A stretch of DNA of 64,000 nucleotides from Aurelia coerulea (lineage: Eukaryota > Cnidaria > Scyphozoa > Semaeostomeae > Ulmaridae): contig CM076955.1 of assembly GCA_039566865.1 (NCBI GenBank), positions 11,733,001-11,797,000 on the forward strand, given 5' to 3'. The notes under the pieces are model-generated. The model worked only from the letters and a program-made list of their open reading frames with translations, was not told the DNA's origin and did no database searches. Within the stretch, counting starts at the first letter, position 1. Each line of letters starts with the position of its first letter. This document shows, piece by piece, positions 50,761-63,190 of this stretch. A program made the translations under genes and the position numbers.

Positions 50761-52214
50761 TTAATGCCCATTTTATGTGTTTATATTTTGTTTTCTTTGA
50801 GAAAATAATTATTTAAATATTCAATGTTTTTTATGCAGTAAAGCTAAAATGTAATTAAAGTTGAGAGTGCTGCTGCACTAATATAGTGCTATAAAAGAAG
50901 TAACTAGCAGAACTAAAGTTTTAGAGAACGATGAGTGCAATACTGTTTATAATATAAATTGCAGCTACTAATGTACGTTAATCCACACTTTTTGTGCTGA
51001 TAATTTGTTTTCTTTGAGAAAATAAACTTTTAATTAATCGATGTTTGTTTATGCAGTAAAGCTAATATGAGACTAAACTACTGTCTATAGTAATGTCTCC
51101 AAGAATGGTTGCTGCAGCACAAATATAGGGCTATAAAAGAAGTAACTGGCAGAACTAAAGTTTTAAAGAACGATGATTGCAATACTCTTTATAATATAAA
51201 TTTCAGCTACTAAAGTACGTTAATCCCCATTTTTTGTGTTTATATTTTGTTTTCTTTGAGAAAATAAGCATTTAATTAATCGATGTTTTTTATGCAGTAA
51301 AGCTACAATGAGACTAAAGAAAAAACTAATGTCTATAGTAATGTTTCCAAGAATGGTTGCTGCAGCACTAATATAGTGCTATAAACGAAGTAGCTGGCAG
51401 AACTAAAGTTTTAAAGAACGATGAATTCCATACTCTTTATAATATAAATTGTAGCTACTAAAGTACGTTAATCCACACTTTTTGTGTTTATAATTTGTTT
51501 TCTTTGAGAAAATAAACATTTAATGAATCGATGTTTGTTTATTCATTAAAGCTAAATTGAGACTAAAGAAAAAACTAATGTCGAAAGTAATTTTTCCAAG
51601 AATGGTTGCTGCGGCACTAATATAGTGCTATAAAAGAAGTTACTGGTAGAAATAAAGTTTTAAAGGACAATGAGTGCAATACTCATTATAATATAAATTT
51701 TAGCTACTAAAGTACGTTAATCCCCATTTTTTGTGTTGATAACTTGTTTTCTTTGAGAAAATAAACTTTTAATCCATCAATGTTTGTTTATGCAGTAAAG
51801 CTAATATGAGACTAAACTGCTCTCTATAGTAATGTTTCCAAGAATGGTTGCTGCAGCACAAATATAGGACTATAAAAGAAGTAACTGGCAGAACTACAGT
51901 TTTAAAGAAGGATGATTGCAATACTCTTTATAATATCAATTGTAGCTACTAAAGTACGTTAATCCACACATTTTGTGTTTATATTTTGTTTTCTTTGAGA
52001 AAATAAACATTTAATGAATCGATGTTTGTTTATTCATTAAAGCTAAATTGAGATTAAAGAAAAAGTTAATGTCTATAGTAATATTTCCAAAAATGGTTGC
52101 TGCGAAACTAATATAGTGAGTGCTATAAAACAAGTTACTGGTAGAAGTAAAGTTTTGAAGGACGACGAGTGCAATACTCCTTATAATATAAATTTTAGCC
52201 ACTAAAGTACGTTA

Positions 52215-55200
52215 ATCCCCATTTTTTGTGTTTATATTTTGTTTTCTTTAAGAAAATAAACATTTAATTAATCGATATTTGTTTATGCAGTAAAGCTAAA
52301 ATGAGATTAAAGAAAAAGTTAATGTCTATAGTAGTATTTCCAAAAATGGTTGCTGCGAAACTAATATAGTGAGTGCTATAAAACAAGTTACTGGTAGAAG
52401 TAAAGTTTTAAAGAACGATGAGTGCAATACTCTTTATAATATAAATTTTAGCTACTAAAGTACCTTAATGCCCATTTTATGTGTTTATATTTTGTTTTCT
52501 TTGAGAAAATAATTATTTAAGTAATCGATGTTTTTTATGCAGTAAAGCTAAAATGTAATTAAAGTTAAGAGTGCTGCTGCACTAATATAGTGCTATAAAA
52601 GAAGTAACTAGCAGAACTAAAGTTTTAGAGAACGATTAGTGCAATACTGTTTATAATATAAATTGCAGCTACTAATGTACGTTAATCCACACTTTTTGTG
52701 TTGATAATTTGTTTTCTTTGAGAAAATAAACTTTTAATTAATCGATGTTTGTTTATGCAGTAAAGCTAATATGAGACTAAACTACTGTCTATAGTAATGT
52801 CTCCAAGAATGGTTGCTGCAACACAAATATAGGGCTATAAAAGAAGTAACTGGCAGAACTTAAGTTTTAAAGAACGATGATTGCAATACTCTTTATAATA
52901 TAAATTTCAGCTACTAAAGTACGTTAATCCCCATTTTTTGTGTTTATATTTTGTTTTCTTTGAGAAAATAAGCATTTAATTAATCGATGTTTTTTATGCA
53001 GTAAAGCTACAATGAGACTAAAGAAAAAACTAATGTCTATAGTAATGTTTCCAAGAATGGTTGCTGCAGCACTAATATAGTGCAATAAACGAAGTAGCTG
53101 GCAGAACTAAAGTTTTAAAGAACGATGAGTTCCATACTGTTTATAATATAAATTGTAGCTACTAAAGTACGTTAATCCACACTTTTTGTGTTTATAATTT
53201 GTTTTCTTTGAGAAAATAAACATTTAATGAATCGATGTTTGTTTATTCATTAAAGCTAAATTGAGACTAAAGAAAAAACTAATGTCGAAAGTAATTTTTC
53301 CAAGAATGGTTGCTGTGGCACTAATATAGTGCTATAAAAGAAGTTACTGGTAGAAATAAAGTTTTGAAGGACAATGAGTGCAATACTCTTTATAATATAA
53401 ATTTTAGCTACTAAAGTACGTTAATCCCCATTTTTTGTGTTTATATTTTGTTTTCTCTCAGAAAATAAACATTTAATTGATCGATGTTTGTTTATGAAGT
53501 AAAGCTAAAATAAGAACAAAAAATAAAAACAAATGTTTATAGTAATGTTTCCAAGAATGGTTGCTGCAGCACTAATATAGTGCTATAAACGAAGTAACTG
53601 GCAGAACTAAAGTTGTAAACAACGATGATTGCAATACTCTTTATAATATCAATTGTAGCTACTAATGTACGTTAATCCACACATTTTGTGTTTATATTTT
53701 GTTTTCTTTGAGAAAATAAACATTTAATGAATCGATGTTTGTTTATTCATTAAAGCTAAATTGAGATTAAAGAAAAAGTTAATGTCTATAGTAATATTTC
53801 CAAAAATGGTTGCTGCGAAACTAATATAGTGAGTGCTATAAAACAAGTTACTGGTAGAAGTAAAGTTTTGAAGGACGACGAGTTCAATACTCCTTATGAT
53901 ATAAATTTTAGCCACTAAAGTACGTTAATCCCCATTTTTTGTGTTTATATTTTGTTTTCTTTAAGAAAATAAAATTTTAATTAACCGATGTTTGTTTATG
54001 CCGTAAAGGTAAAAAGAGATTAAAGAAAAAGCTATTGTCTATAGAAATGTTTCCAAAAATGGTTGCTGCAGCACTAATATAGTGCTAAAAAAGAAGTAAC
54101 TGGAAGAACTAAAGTTTTAAAGAACGATGAGTGCAATACTCTTTATAATATAAATTCTAGCTACTAAATTACGTTAATCCCCATTTTTTGTGTTTATATT
54201 TTGTTTTCTTTGAGAAAATAAACATTTAATTAATCGATGTTTTTTATGCAGCAAAGCTAAAATGAGACTAAAGAAAAAACTAATGTCTATAGTAATGTTT
54301 AAAAAAATGGTTGCTGCAGCACTAATATAGTGCTATAAAAGAAGTAGCTGGCAGAACTAAAGTTTTAAAGAACGATGAGTTCAATACTCTTTATAATATA
54401 AATTTTAGCTACCAAATTACGTTAATCCCCGTTTTTTGTGTTTATATTTTGTTTTCTTTGAGAAAATAAACATTTAATTAATCGATGTTTTTTATGCAGT
54501 AAAGCTAAAATGAGACTAAAGAAAAAACTAATGTCTATAGTAATTTTTCCAAGAATTGTTGCTGCAGCACTAATATAGTGCTATAAAAGAAGTAACTGGC
54601 AGAACTAAAGTTTTAAAGAACGATGAGTGCAGTACTATTTATAATATAAATTTTAGCTACCAAATTACGTTAATCCCCGTTTTTTGTGTTTATATTTTGT
54701 TTTCTTTGAGAAAATAAACATTTAATTAATCGATGTTTTTTATGCAGTAAAGCTAAAATGAGACTAAAGAAAAAACTAATGTCTATAGTAATGTTTCCAA
54801 GAATTGTTGCTGCAGCACTAATATAGTGCTATAAAAGAAGTAGCTGGCAGAACTAAAGTTTTAAAGAACGATGAGTTCAATACTCTTTATAACATGAATT
54901 GTAGCTACTAAAGTACGTTAATCCACACTTTTTGTGTTTATATTTTGTTTTCTTTGAGAAAATAAACATTTAATTAATCGATATTTGTTTATGCAGTAAA
55001 GCTAAAGTGAGACTAAAGAAAAAACTAATGTCTATAGTAATGTTTCCAAGAATGGTTGCTGCGAAACTAATATAGTGCTATAAAAGAAGTTACTGGTAGA
55101 ACTAAAGTTTTGAAGGACGATGAGTGCAATACTCTTTATAATATTAATTTTAGCTACTAAAGTACGTTAATCCCCATTTTTTGTGTTTATATTTTGTTCT

Positions 55201-57610
55201 CTCCCAGAAAATAAACATTTAATTGATCGATGTTTGTTTATGAAGTAAAGCTAAAATGAGAACAAATAAAAAACTAATGTCTATAGTAATGTTTCCAAGA
55301 ATGGTTGCTGCAGTACTAATATAGTGCTATAAAAGAAGTAACTGGCAGAACTAAAGTTGTAAAGAACGATGAGTGCAATACTGTTTATAATATAAATTGT
55401 AGGAACTAAAGTACGTTAATCCACACTTTTTGTGTTTAAATTTTGCATTCTTTGAGAAAATAAACATTTAAATAATCGATATTTGTATATGCAGTAAAGC
55501 TAAAATGAGATTAAAGAAAAAGTTAATGTCTATAGCAATGTTTCCAAAAATGGTTGCTGCGAAACTAATATAGTGAGTGCTATAAAACAAGTTACTGGTA
55601 GAAGTAAAGTTTTGAAGGACGAAGAGTGCAATACTGCTTATAATATAAATTTTAGCCACTAAAGTACGTTAATCCCCATTTTTTGTGTTTATATTTTGCT
55701 TTCTATAAGAAAATAAAATTTTAATTAACCGATGTTTGTTTATGCCGTAAAGCTAAAAAGAGATTAAAGAAAAAGCTAATGTCTGTAGTAATGTTTGCAA
55801 GAATAGTTGCTGCAGCACTAATATAGTGCTATAAAAGAAGTAACTGGAGGAACTAAATTTTTAAAGAACGATGAGTGCAATACTCTTTATAATATAAATT
55901 GTAGCTTCTAAAGTACGTTAATCCACACTTTTTGTGTTTATATTTTGTTTTCTTTGAGAAAATAAACATTTAATGAATCGATGTTTGTTTATTCATTAAA
56001 GCTAAATTGAGACTAAAGAAAAAACTAATGTCTAAAATAATTTTTCCAAGAATGGTTGCTGCGGCACTAATATAGTGCTATAAAAGAAGTTACTGGTAGA
56101 ACTAAAGTTTTGAAGGACAATGAGTGCAATACTCTTTATAATATAAATTTTAGCTACTAAAGTACGTTAATCCCCTATTTTTTGTGTTGATAATTTGTTT
56201 TCTTTGAGAAAATATACTTTTAATTAATCGATATTTGTTTATGCAGTAAAGCTAATATGAGACTAAACTACTGTCTATAGTAATGTTTCCAAGAATGGTT
56301 GCTGCAGCACTAATATAGTGCTATAAAAGAAGTAACTGGCAGAACTAAAGTTGTAAAGAACGATGAGTGCAATACTCTTTATAATATAAATTGTAGCTAC
56401 TAAAGTACGTTAATCCACACTTTTTGTGTTTATATTTTGTTTTCTTTGAGAAAATAAACATTTAATGAATCGATGTTTGTTTATGCAGTAAAGCTAAAGT
56501 GAGACTAAAGAAAAAACTAATGTCTATAGTAATGTTTCCAAGAATGGTTGCTGCGAAACTAATATAGTGCTATAAAAGAAGTTACTGGTAGAACTAAAGT
56601 TTTGAAGGACGATGAGTGCAATACTCCTTATAATATTAATTTTAGCTACTAAAGTACGTTAATCCCCATTTTTTGTGTTTATATTTTGTTTTCTCCCAGA
56701 AAATAAACATTTAATTGATCGATGTTTGTTTATGAAGTAAAGCTAAAATGAGAACAAATAAAAAACTAATGTCTATAGTAATGTTTCCAAGAATGGTTGC
56801 TGCAGTACTAATATAGTGCTATAAAAGAAGTAACTGGCAGAACTAAAGTTGTAAAGAACGATGAGTGCAATACTGTTTATAATATAAATTGTAGGAACTA
56901 AAGTACGTTAATCCACACTTTTTGTGTTTAAATTTTGCATTCTTTGAGAAAATAAACATTTAAATAATCGATATTTGTATATGCAGTAAAGCTAAAATGA
57001 GATTAAAGAAAAAGTTAATGTCTATAGCAATGTTTCCAAAAATGGTTGCTGCGAAACTAATATAGTGAGTGCTATAAAACAAGTTACTGGTAGAAGTAAA
57101 GTTTTGAAGGACGAAGAGTGCAATACTCCTTCTAATATAAATTTTAGCCACTAAAGTACGTTAATCCCCATTTTTTGTGTTTATATTGTGTTTTCTTTAA
57201 GAAAATAAAATTTTAATTAACCGATGTTTGTTTATGCCGTAAAGCTAAAAAGAGATTAAAGAAAAAGCTAATGTCTGTAGTAATGTTTGTAAGAATAGTT
57301 GCTGCAGCACTAATATAGTGCTATAAAAGAAGTAACTGGAGGAACTAAAGTTTTAAAGAACGATGAGTGCAATACTCTTTATAATATAAATTGTAGCTAC
57401 TAAAGTACGTTAATCCACACTTTTTGTGTTTATATTTTGTTTTCTTTGAGAAAATAAACTTTTAATTAATCGATGTTTGTTTATGCAGTAAAGCTAATAT
57501 GAGACTAAACTACTGTCTATAGTAATGTTTCCAAGAATGGTTGCTGCAGCACTAATATAGGGCTTTAAAAGAAGTTACTGCTGAAATAAAGGTTTGATGG
57601 ACAATGAGTG
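52215..57610 (+). repeat. Segmental tandem duplication, copy 1 (~5.4 kb)
   Basis: A run of about 22 monomers is repeated immediately downstream. The marker GTAGTATTTCC at 52,331 pairs with 57,770 (offset 5,439). Three variant monomers at 53,724, 55,468 and 56,960 pair with 59,164, 60,908 and 62,395 (offsets 5,440, 5,440 and 5,435). GGGCTTTAAAAG at 57,560 pairs with 62,995 (5,435). Ends are approximate. Confidence 0.88.
57114..57342 (+). repeat. Uninterrupted paralogue of the LINE insertion locus, copy 1
   Basis: The sequence ending at 57,113 corresponds to the left flank of the LINE (38,187, offset 18,926). The sequence from 57,343 corresponds to the right flank (41,434, offset 15,909). The 229 bp between them have no counterpart at the LINE locus. 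Confidence 0.8.
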
Positions 57611-60600
57611 CAATACTCTTTATAATATAAATTGTAGCTACTAAAGTACGTTAATCCCAATTTTTTGTGTTTATATTTTGTTTTCTTTAAGAAAATAAAC
57701 ATTTAATTAATCGATATTTGTTTATGCAGTAAAGCTAAAATGAGATTAAAGAAAAAGTTAATGTCTATAGTAGTATTTCCAAAAATGGTTGCTGCGAAAC
57801 TAATATAGTGAGTGCTATAAAACAAGTTACTGGTAGAAGTAAAGTTTTAAAGAACGATGAGTGCAATACTCTTTATAATATAAATTTTAGCTACTAAAGT
57901 ACCTTAATGCCCATTTTATGTGTTTATATTTTGTTTTCTTTGAGAAAATAATTATTTAAGTAATCGATGTTTTTTATGCAGTAAAGCTAAAATGTAATTA
58001 AAGTTAAGAGTGCTGCTGCACTAATATAGTGCTATAAAAGAAGTAACTAGCAGAACTAAAGTTTTAGAGAACGATTAGTGCAATACTGTTTATAATATAA
58101 ATTGCAGCTACTAATGTACGTTAATCCACACTTTTTGTGTTGATAATTTGTTTTCTTTGAGAAAATAAACTTTTAATTAATCGATGTTTGTTTATGCAGT
58201 AAAGCTAATATGAGACTAAACTACTGTCTATAGTAATGTCTCCAAGAATGGTTGCTGCAACACAAATATAGGGCTATAAAAGAAGTAACTGGCAGAACTT
58301 AAGTTTTAAAGAACGATGATTGCAATACTCTTTATAATATAAATTTCAGCTACTAAAGTACGTTAATCCCCATTTTTTGTGTTTATATTTTGTTTTCTTT
58401 GAGAAAATAAGCATTTAATTAATCGATGTTTGTTTATGCAGTAAAGCTAAAATGAGACTAAAGAAAAAACTAATGTCTATAGTAATGTTTCCAAGAATGG
58501 TTGCTGCAGCACTAATATAGTGCAATAAACGAAGTAGCTGGCAGAACTAAAGTTTTAAAGAACGATGAGTTCCATACTGTTTATAATATAAATTGTAGCT
58601 ACTAAAGTACGTTAATCCACACTTTTTGTGTTTATAATTTGTTTTCTTTGAGAAAATAAACATTTAATGAATCGATGTTTGTTTATTCATTAAAGCTAAA
58701 TTGAGACTAAAGAAAAAACTAATGTCGAAAGTAATTTTTCCAAGAATGGTTGCTGTGGCACTAATATAGTGCTATAAAAGAAGTTACTGGTAGAAATAAA
58801 GGTTTGAAGGACAATGAGTGCAATACTCTTTATAATATAAATTTTAGCTACTAAAGTACGTTAATCCCCATTTTTTGTGTTTATATTTTGTTTTCTCTCA
58901 GAAAATAAACATTTAATTGATCGATGTTTGTTTATGAAGTAAAGCTAAAATAAGAACAAAAAATAAAAACAAATGTTTATAGTAATGTTTCCAAGAATGG
59001 TTGCTGCAGCACTAATATAGTGCTATAAACGAAGTAACTGGCAGAACTAAAGTTGTAAACAACGATGATTGCAATACTCTTTATAATATCAATTGTAGCT
59101 ACTAAAGTACGTTAATCCACACATTTTGTGTTTATATTTTGTTTTCTTTGAGAAAATAAACATTTAATGAATCGATGTTTGTTTATTCATTAAAGCTAAA
59201 TTGAGATTAAAGAAAAAGTTAATGTCTATAGTAATATTTCCAAAAATGGTTGCTGCGAAACTAATATAGTGAGTGCTATAAAACAAGTTACTGGTAGAAG
59301 TAAAGTTTTGAAGGACGACGAGTTCAATACTCCTTATGATATAAATTTTAGCCACTAAAGTACGTTAATCCCCATTTTTTGTGTTTATATTTTGTTTTCT
59401 TTAAGAAAATAAAATTTTAATTAACCGATGTTTGTTTATGCCGTAAAGGTAAAAAGAGATTAAAGAAAAAGCTATTGTCTATAGTAATGTTTCCAAAAAT
59501 GGTTGCTGCAGCACTAATATAGTGCTAAAAAAGAAGTAACTGGAAGAACTAAAGTTTTAAAGAACGATGAGTGCAATACTCTTTATAATATAAATTCTAG
59601 CTACTAAATTACGTTAATCCCCATTTTTTGTGTTTATATTTTGTTTTCTTTGAGAAAATAAACATTTAATTAATCGATGTTTTTTATGCAGCAAAGCTAA
59701 AATGAGACTAAAGAAAAAACTAATGTCTATAGTAATGTTTAAAAAAATGGTTGCTGCAGCACTAATATAGTGCTATAAAAGAAGTAGCTGGCAGAACTAA
59801 AGTTTTAAAGAACGATGAGTTCAATACTCTTTATAATATAAATTTTAGCTACCAAATTACGTTAATCCCCGTTTTTTGTGTTTATATTTTGTTTTCTTTG
59901 AGAAAATAAACATTTAATTAATCGATGTTTTTTATGCAGTAAAGCTAAAATGAGACTAAAGAAAAAACTAATGTCTATAGTAATGTTTCCAAGAATTGTT
60001 GCTGCAGCACTAATATAGTGCTATAAAAGAAGTAACTGGCAGAACTAAAGTTTTAAAGAACGATGAGTGCAATACTCTTTATAATATAAATTTTAGCTAC
60101 TGAAGTACGTTAATCCCCGTTTTTTGTGTTTATATTTTGTTTTCTTTGAGAAAATAAACATTTAATTAATCGATGTTTTTTATGCAGTAAAGCTAAAATG
60201 AGACTAAAGAAAAAACTAATGTCTATAGTAATGTTTCCAAGAATTGTTGCTGCAGCACTAATATAGTGCTATAAAAGAAGTAGCTGGCAGAACTAAAGTT
60301 TTAAAGAACGATGAGTTCAATACTCTTTATAACATGAATTGTAGCTACTAAAGTACGTTAATCCACACTTTTTGTGTTTATATTTTGTTTTCTTTGAGAA
60401 AATAAACATTTAATGAATCGATATTTGTTTATGCAGTAAAGCTAAAGTGAGACTAAAGAAAAAACTAATGTCTATAGTAATGTTTCCAAGAATGGTTGCT
60501 GCGAAACTAATATAGTGCTATAAAAGAAGTTACTGGTAGAACTAAAGTTTTGAAGGACGATGAGTGCAATACTCTTTATAATATTAATTTTAGCTACTAA

Positions 60601-61734
60601 AGTACGTTAATCCCCATTTTTTGTGTTTATATTTTGTTCTCTCCCAGAAAATAAACATTTAATTGATCGATGTTTGTTTATGAAGTAAAGCTAAAATGAG
60701 AACAAATAAAAAACTAATGTCTATAGTAATGTTTCCAAGAATGGTTGCTGCAGTACTAATATAGTGCTATAAAAGAAGTAACTGGCAGAACTAAAGTTGT
60801 AAAGAACGATGAGTGCAATACTGTTTATAATATAAATTGTAGGAACTAAAGTACGTTAATCCACACTTTTTGTGTTTAAATTTTGCATTCTTTGAGAAAA
60901 TAAACATTTAAATAATCGATATTTGTATATGCAGTAAAGCTAAAATGAGATTAAAGAAAAAGTTAATGTCTATAGCAATGTTTCCAAAAATGGTTGCTGC
61001 GAAACTAATATAGTGAGTGCTATAAAACAAGTTACTGGTAGAAGTAAAGTTTTGAAGGACGAAGAGTGCAATACTCCTTATAATATAAATTTTAGCCACT
61101 AAAGTACGTTAATCCCCATTTTTTGTGTTTATATTTTGCTTTCTATAAGAAAATAAAATTTTAATTAACCGATGTTTGTTTATGCCGTAAAGCTAAAAAA
61201 AGATTAAAGAAAAAGCTAATGTCTGTAGTAATGTTTGCAAGAATAGTTGCTGCAGCACTAATATAGTGCTATAAAAGAAGTAACTGGAGGAACTAAATTT
61301 TTAAAGAACGATGAGTGCAATACTCTTTATAATATAAATTGTAGCTTCTAAAGTACGTTAATCCACACTTTTTGTGTTTATATTTTGTTTTCTTTGAGAA
61401 AATAAACATTTAATGAATCGATGTTTGTTTATTCACTAAAGCTAAATTGAGACTAAAGAAAAAACTAATGTCTAAAATAATTTTTCCAAGAATGGTTGCT
61501 GCGGCACTAATATAGTGCTATAAAAGAAGTTACTGGTAGAACTAAAGTTTTGAAGGACAATGAGTGCAATACTCTTTATAATATAAATTTTAGCTACTAA
61601 AGTACGTTAATCCCCTATTTTTTGTGTTGATAATTTGTTTTCTTTGAGAAAATATACTTTTAATTAATCGATATTTGTTTATGCAGTAAAGCTAATATGA
61701 GACTAAACTACTGTCTATAGTAATGTTTCCAAGA

Positions 61735-62031
61735 AAGGTTGCTACAGCACTAATATAGTGCTATAAAAAACATGGCAGAACTAAAATTTTAAAGGACGAT
61801 GATTGAATACTCTTTAAAATATAAATTGTAGCTACTAAAGTAGGTAGATATACACTTTTTGTGTTTATATTTTGTTCTCTTTGAGAAAATAAACATTTAA
61901 TTAGTCGATATTTGTTTTTGCAGTAAAGCTAAAGTGTGACTAAAGAAAAAACTAATGTATATGTTAATGTTTCCAAGAATGGTTGCTGCAAAACTAATAT
62001 AGTGTTATAAAAGAAATTACTGGCAGAACTA
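61735..62031 (+). repeat. Unusually diverged monomer in duplication copy 2
   Basis: Compared with its partner at about 56.30-56.60 kb, this monomer has clustered changes: GCTACAGCAC, a deletion giving ATAAAAAACATGGCAG, GATGATTGAATAC, GTAGGTAGATATACAC, TTAGTCGATATTTGTTTTTG and AAAGTGTGAC. Neighbouring monomers are almost unchanged. TTAGTCGATATTTGTTTTTGCAG also occurs at 49,317, so part of it may be converted from another monomer. Confidence 0.7.
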
Positions 62032-62548
62032 AAGTTTTGAAGGACGATGAGTGCAATACTCCTTATAATATTAATTTTAGCTACTAAAGTACGTTAATCC
62101 CCATTTTTTGTGTTTATATTTTGTTTTCTCCCAGAAAATAAACATTTAATTGATCGATGTTTGTTTATGAAGTAAAGCTAAAATGAGAACAAATAAAAAA
62201 CTAATGTCTATAGTAATGTTTCCAAGAATGGTTGCTGCAGTACTAATATAGTGCTATAAAAGAAGTAACTGGCAGAACTAAAGTTGTAAAGAACGATGAG
62301 TGCAATACTGTTTATAATATAAATTGTAGGAACTAAAGTACGTTAATCCACACTTTTTGTGTTTAAATTTTGCATTCTTTGAGAAAATAAACATTTAAAT
62401 AATCGATATTTGTATATGCAGTAAAGCTAAAATGAGATTAAAGAAAAAGTTAATGTCTATAGCAATGTTTCCAAAAATGGTTGCTGCGAAACTAATATAG
62501 TGAGTGCTATAAAACAAGTTACTGGTAGAAGTAAAGTTTTGAAGGACG

Positions 62549-62777
62549 AAGAGTGCAATACTCCTTCTAATATAAATTTTAGCCACTAAAGTACGTTAAT
62601 CCCCATTTTTTGTGTTTATATTGTGTTTTCTTTAAGAAAATAAAATTTTAATTAACCGATGTTTGTTTATGCCGTAAAGCTAAAAAGAGATTAAAGAAAA
62701 AGCTAATGTCTGTAGTAATGTTTGTAAGAATAGTTGCTGCAGCACTAATATAGTGCTATAAAAGAAGTAACTGGAGG
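62549..62777 (+). repeat. Uninterrupted paralogue of the LINE insertion locus, copy 2
   Basis: This is the same interval as 57,114-57,342 in the second duplication copy, again 229 bp long. Two independent intact copies of equal length make loss at the LINE locus the simpler explanation than gain elsewhere. Confidence 0.8.
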
Positions 62778-63190
62778 AACTAAAGTTTTAAAGAACGATG
62801 AGTGCAATACTCTTTATAATATAAATTGTAGCTACTAAAGTACGTTAATCCACACTTTTTGTGTTTATATTTTGTTTTCTTTGAGAAAATAAACTTTTAA
62901 TTAATCGATGTTTGTTTATGCAGTAAAGCTAATATGAGACTAAACTACTGTCTATAGTAATGTTTCCAAGAATGGTTGCTGCAGCACTAATATAGGGCTT
63001 TAAAAGAAGTTACTGCTGAAATAAAGGTTTGATGGACGATGATTGCAATACTCTTTATAATATAAATTGTAGCTACTAAAGTACGTTAATCCACGCTTTT
63101 TGTGTTTATATTTTGTTTTCTTTGAGAAAATGAACATTTAATTAATCGATGTTTTTTTATGCAGTAAAGCTAAAATGAGACTAAAAAAAA

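Larger units (their letters stand above)
57652..63045 (+). repeat. Segmental tandem duplication, copy 2 (~5.4 kb)
   Basis: This is the second copy of the 52.2-57.6 kb segment, nearly identical except for point changes and one strongly altered monomer at 61.74-62.03 kb. After about 63,045 the copies differ: copy 1 leads back into the duplicated unit, copy 2 into block A. Confidence 0.88.
44799..63190 (+). repeat. Satellite array, block B, with nested higher-order repeats
   Basis: This long block B stretch parallels 20.7-38.2 kb in variant content, with changing offsets. Examples are 22,475 to 48,270 (about 25.8 kb), 25,939 to 52,011 (about 26.1 kb) and 36,542 to 55,468 (18.9 kb). The changing offset shows that monomers and groups of monomers were gained and lost after a large duplication. 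Nested units are listed separately. The right boundary with block A lies in a hybrid monomer near 63.19 kb. No gene is seen. Confidence 0.94.

Noticed and set aside
19820..62586. Repeated minus-strand open frames of 63 or 80 codons (reading VAKIYIIRS...) in about 20 monomers
   Set aside because: They begin with GTG, not ATG, lie wholly within satellite monomers of one variant class, and differ in length according to chance stop codons. They are by-products of the repeat, not a gene family.
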